64,000 bases of DNA from Anisakis pegreffii (lineage: Eukaryota; Nematoda; Chromadorea; Rhabditida; Anisakidae). A program made the position numbers and the translations under genes. The stretch is taken from contig JAPYMA010000262.1 of assembly GCA_035041965.1 (NCBI GenBank), positions 1 through 64,000 on the forward strand. Direction: 5' to 3'. Each line of letters begins with the position of its first letter. Within the stretch, counting starts at the first letter, position 1. Below are positions 61,633 through 64,000 of the stretch, piece after piece. The notes under the pieces are model-generated. The model was given only the letters and a program-made list of their open reading frames with translations, had not been told where the DNA came from and ran no database searches.

Positions 61633-64000
61633 CTGCCATCAAATTATAATTTCGAAATACCGAAAACGATATGGAAAATTAGAACAACAAACAGCAAATA
61701 TGGTATGTTTAATTTTCTTTGAAGTGAAACAATTTTACGGTTTATTTTTGCTATTCATATCTTCATAATACATCACCAGATCAGCAGTTTGCACTGTTGT
61801 TGTTATCTGTTCGTCTATAAGATAAGCTGGCCATCCATATGATTGCAGTAGCATGGATGTTGTGATAACCTATCTTCATTTTGCAAATTTATTCACAATC
61901 TCTTCGTGTTATCAACAAATTGTTTTTTCTTTTCAGTAGCCTTACAGTTCCCGGAGGGTCTTCTCTTGTACGCATGCATAATTTCGGATATTCTCGAAAA
62001 GTATACGGATTGTAAAACGGTGGTTATGGGTGATGTGACATATGGTGCTTGCTGCGTCGATGATTACACTGCTCGAGCTTTAGGTGAGACATTAATTCGG
62101 TTTGATGTTGTGACTTTTTCGTGAAAAAATTGTAATCTCTAAATAAAGTTTGTGAATTTTCCCTTCAAAAATATCCAAATTATTGGCGTCCATTTCGTTT
62201 CGTATGTTTTTTTCGGTTCTTTTCCATCAGTTTGCTTCTGTTTCAGTTACTTTTCTTCAATTTGACTGATGTCTGAATAATAGAAAAGGTGGGGCTGTAG
62301 GAGTTGGTTGAGATGAAAAGTCATGAACCTCGTGGAACGATTTCAGGATGTGACCTATTGGTTCACTATGGACACAGCTGTCTGGTTCCAATTCAGGATA
62401 CCGATGGTATCGCAATGTTGTACATTTTTGTGAATATCGATATGAACTTAAGTCATTTCATCGACACACTTAAGGCGAATTTCAGTCAACGCGACAAATT
62501 GGCTCTTGTCAGCACCATACAATTTGTTGCCGCTCTACAGGTGTCATTCACTTCCTCTTTTTTCCCCCACATACGTATGAATGTTTTGTTTCGTCCATTT
62601 TCGCCGAAACTCTCAAATTGGATTGCTTGTGTTTGATAGCTGAATTAGATATTTATTCCTAAAAAGTTTGGTTACTCGTAATCATTTTATTGCATTCATT
62701 TTTTTTCAAATCGCAATCACTGATTTGTCCCTTCACTCATTCATCATTGAAGTGTGAATTCAGAAAGATTTGAATCGAGACGACAAATTTTGTTTCTTGA
62801 CAGAGCAGTTTAGAGTGATGATGGATTGAAGTCTCATAGAATTGTGATTGTTTTAGACTGTGAAAAACGAATTGACTGCATGTGGTTATTCGATATTCAT
62901 TCCTCAGTCAAAACCGCTGAGTCCTGGTGAAATTCTGGGGTGTACCTCTCCACGACTGTCGAACGATATAACCGCATTGATGTGAGTGTTAAATACTTAG
63001 CTGGCAATGGAGTAGAGTCAAAAAGCGTAGTTCATATTGAGTTAGTTGTTAAGGTAGTGAGTGGTTTGAGGAAACGTTGTCGCCAGTTCAGTGTAATTGC
63101 AATCTTATTCATCATGTAACTCAAATAATCAATGTTTTTATTATGGATTGACTGGAAGATTAAATTGAAATTATTTTTTTTGTTGAAGATATTTGGGTGA
63201 TGGACGTTTTCATTTGGAATCAATTATGATTCACAATCCAAATATCAATGCATACCAGTACGATCCGTATTCAAGGTTTGTCTTTTTGCCTTCATATTAT
63301 TCTTATTACTATGCTTGTGAAGCATTCTCTCTGACAAAATTTGGGAAGGCAAGACCAGTTTCTACGTACAAAAAATTCTTCCTGTAGCGTCACTCCCTCG
63401 TCCCAGCAGAAATATTGACTCACTTTGGAAATTATTTATTCATTTCGTTAAAGGAAACTCACCCATGAAGTGTACGATTATGAGCGAATGTTGCAAATCA
63501 GAAGTGATGCAGTGAATAGAGCAAAAACGGCAAAGAAATTTGGTATAATTCAAGGAACACTCGGACGACAAGGGAACATTCGAATTGTTGAGGTTTGCGT
63601 TATCGGTTTTATTTGGGTGTGTTGATTCGATTAATTTTGATTCGCAATGTCAGCTTCATTTATTTCATCGTTTGAGAAGTCTTTTCTGAAGTGATTCAAT
63701 GCCGAGTAGGTCTCTCAATCTGTACTGTTACAATGAAAGTATTCCAATCGCAGATTATCTTCACTGAAATCCTGATCTGGGGTGTTCATATACGAACGAG
63801 TTCGAATGAGTGATCATGTTTCGCTTTTATATTACCTCTCAGTTATTACATTTTAAACGCTTTAACGAAGTCTGTGGATGAGTCTTTTAAGAATTTCCTT
63901 TTGAAGGTTCTTGAATCGAAATTACAAGCGGCTGGTATTAAGTTTGTACGTGTCCTTCTGTCGGAAATATTCCCCGAAAAGCTGGCGTTATTCGATGATA
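61633..64000 (+). CDS. DPH1: DPH1, 3-amino-3-carboxypropyl transferase subunit of diphthamide synthesis (partial)
   Basis: DPH1 with DPH2 forms the radical-SAM-like [4Fe-4S] enzyme that transfers the aminocarboxypropyl group of S-adenosylmethionine to the target histidine of elongation factor 2, the first step of diphthamide formation, in the cytosol. Exons placed in phase: 61633-61702 ([16 protein letters not shown]), 61937-62083 ([34 protein letters not shown]), 62347-62540 ([29 protein letters not shown]), 62857-62981 ([20 protein letters not shown]), 63189-63275 ([18 protein letters not shown]), 63454-63592 ([20 protein letters not shown]) and 63907 to the edge ([19 protein letters not shown]). 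The first two cluster cysteines (GACC and LGCTS) are present; the third lies beyond the window. The 5' exon is not certain, and the 3' part is cut off by the window. Confidence 0.95.

Noticed and set aside
1..64000. CRISPR arrays, bacterial operons or integrated prophage
   Set aside because: The window is eukaryotic (spliced genes throughout). The only regular repeats are the satellite and microsatellites.

Overview
The window looks like nuclear DNA of a nematode. It is AT-rich, its genes are broken into many small exons by short introns, and the introns mostly end in TTTTCAG or TTTCAG and begin with GTAAGT, GTGAGC or GTTNGT. A divergent nuclear receptor with a C-N-G-C-K-T P-box also points to nematodes. 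No operon or splice-leader gene was recognised and the species is unknown. All gene models were built by eye from splice sites and reading phase.

Layout: (1) 1-3090, an array of about 410-bp satellite units. (2) 3808-7663, minus strand, a GMC-family flavin oxidoreductase that keeps the FAD-binding signature but lacks the catalytic His/Asn residues. (3) 8412-8747, a short hAT-type element. (4) About 9770-29008, minus strand, one very large gene of roughly 35 exons encoding a multi-C2H2 zinc-finger protein with acidic and polyAsn linkers. It carries LVCAE (LxCxE type) and PEVKL (PxVxL type) peptides, suggesting a LIN-13/POGZ-like chromatin factor. (5) 29.0-36.1 kb, a region without a convincing gene but rich in small repeats: a 42-bp duplication, a foldback, a tRNA-like pol III module, a palindrome with hammerhead-like cores, a 98-bp direct-repeat pair and a hAT MITE with its target-site duplication. 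(6) 36117-41342, minus strand, a nuclear hormone receptor with DNA- and ligand-binding domains. (7) 44864-49131, minus strand, a charged-helix plus Gln-rich protein of unknown function whose 5' end is not found. (8) 53532-59957, minus strand, a complete 12-exon ubinuclein orthologue (1296 aa predicted), the HIRA-complex subunit for H3.3 deposition. (9) 61633 to the window end, plus strand, DPH1, the diphthamide-synthesis Fe-S enzyme, head-to-head with ubinuclein.

The clearest functional theme is chromatin and transcription: ubinuclein, the LIN-13-like zinc-finger protein, the nuclear receptor and a Gln-rich candidate cofactor all lie on the minus strand. Their co-location may be chance. DPH1 and the GMC protein are metabolic. 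The least ordinary signals are the GMC protein without its catalytic residues, the palindromic element with hammerhead-like cores, the dimeric satellite, and an in-phase extra terminal exon downstream of the Gln-rich gene.
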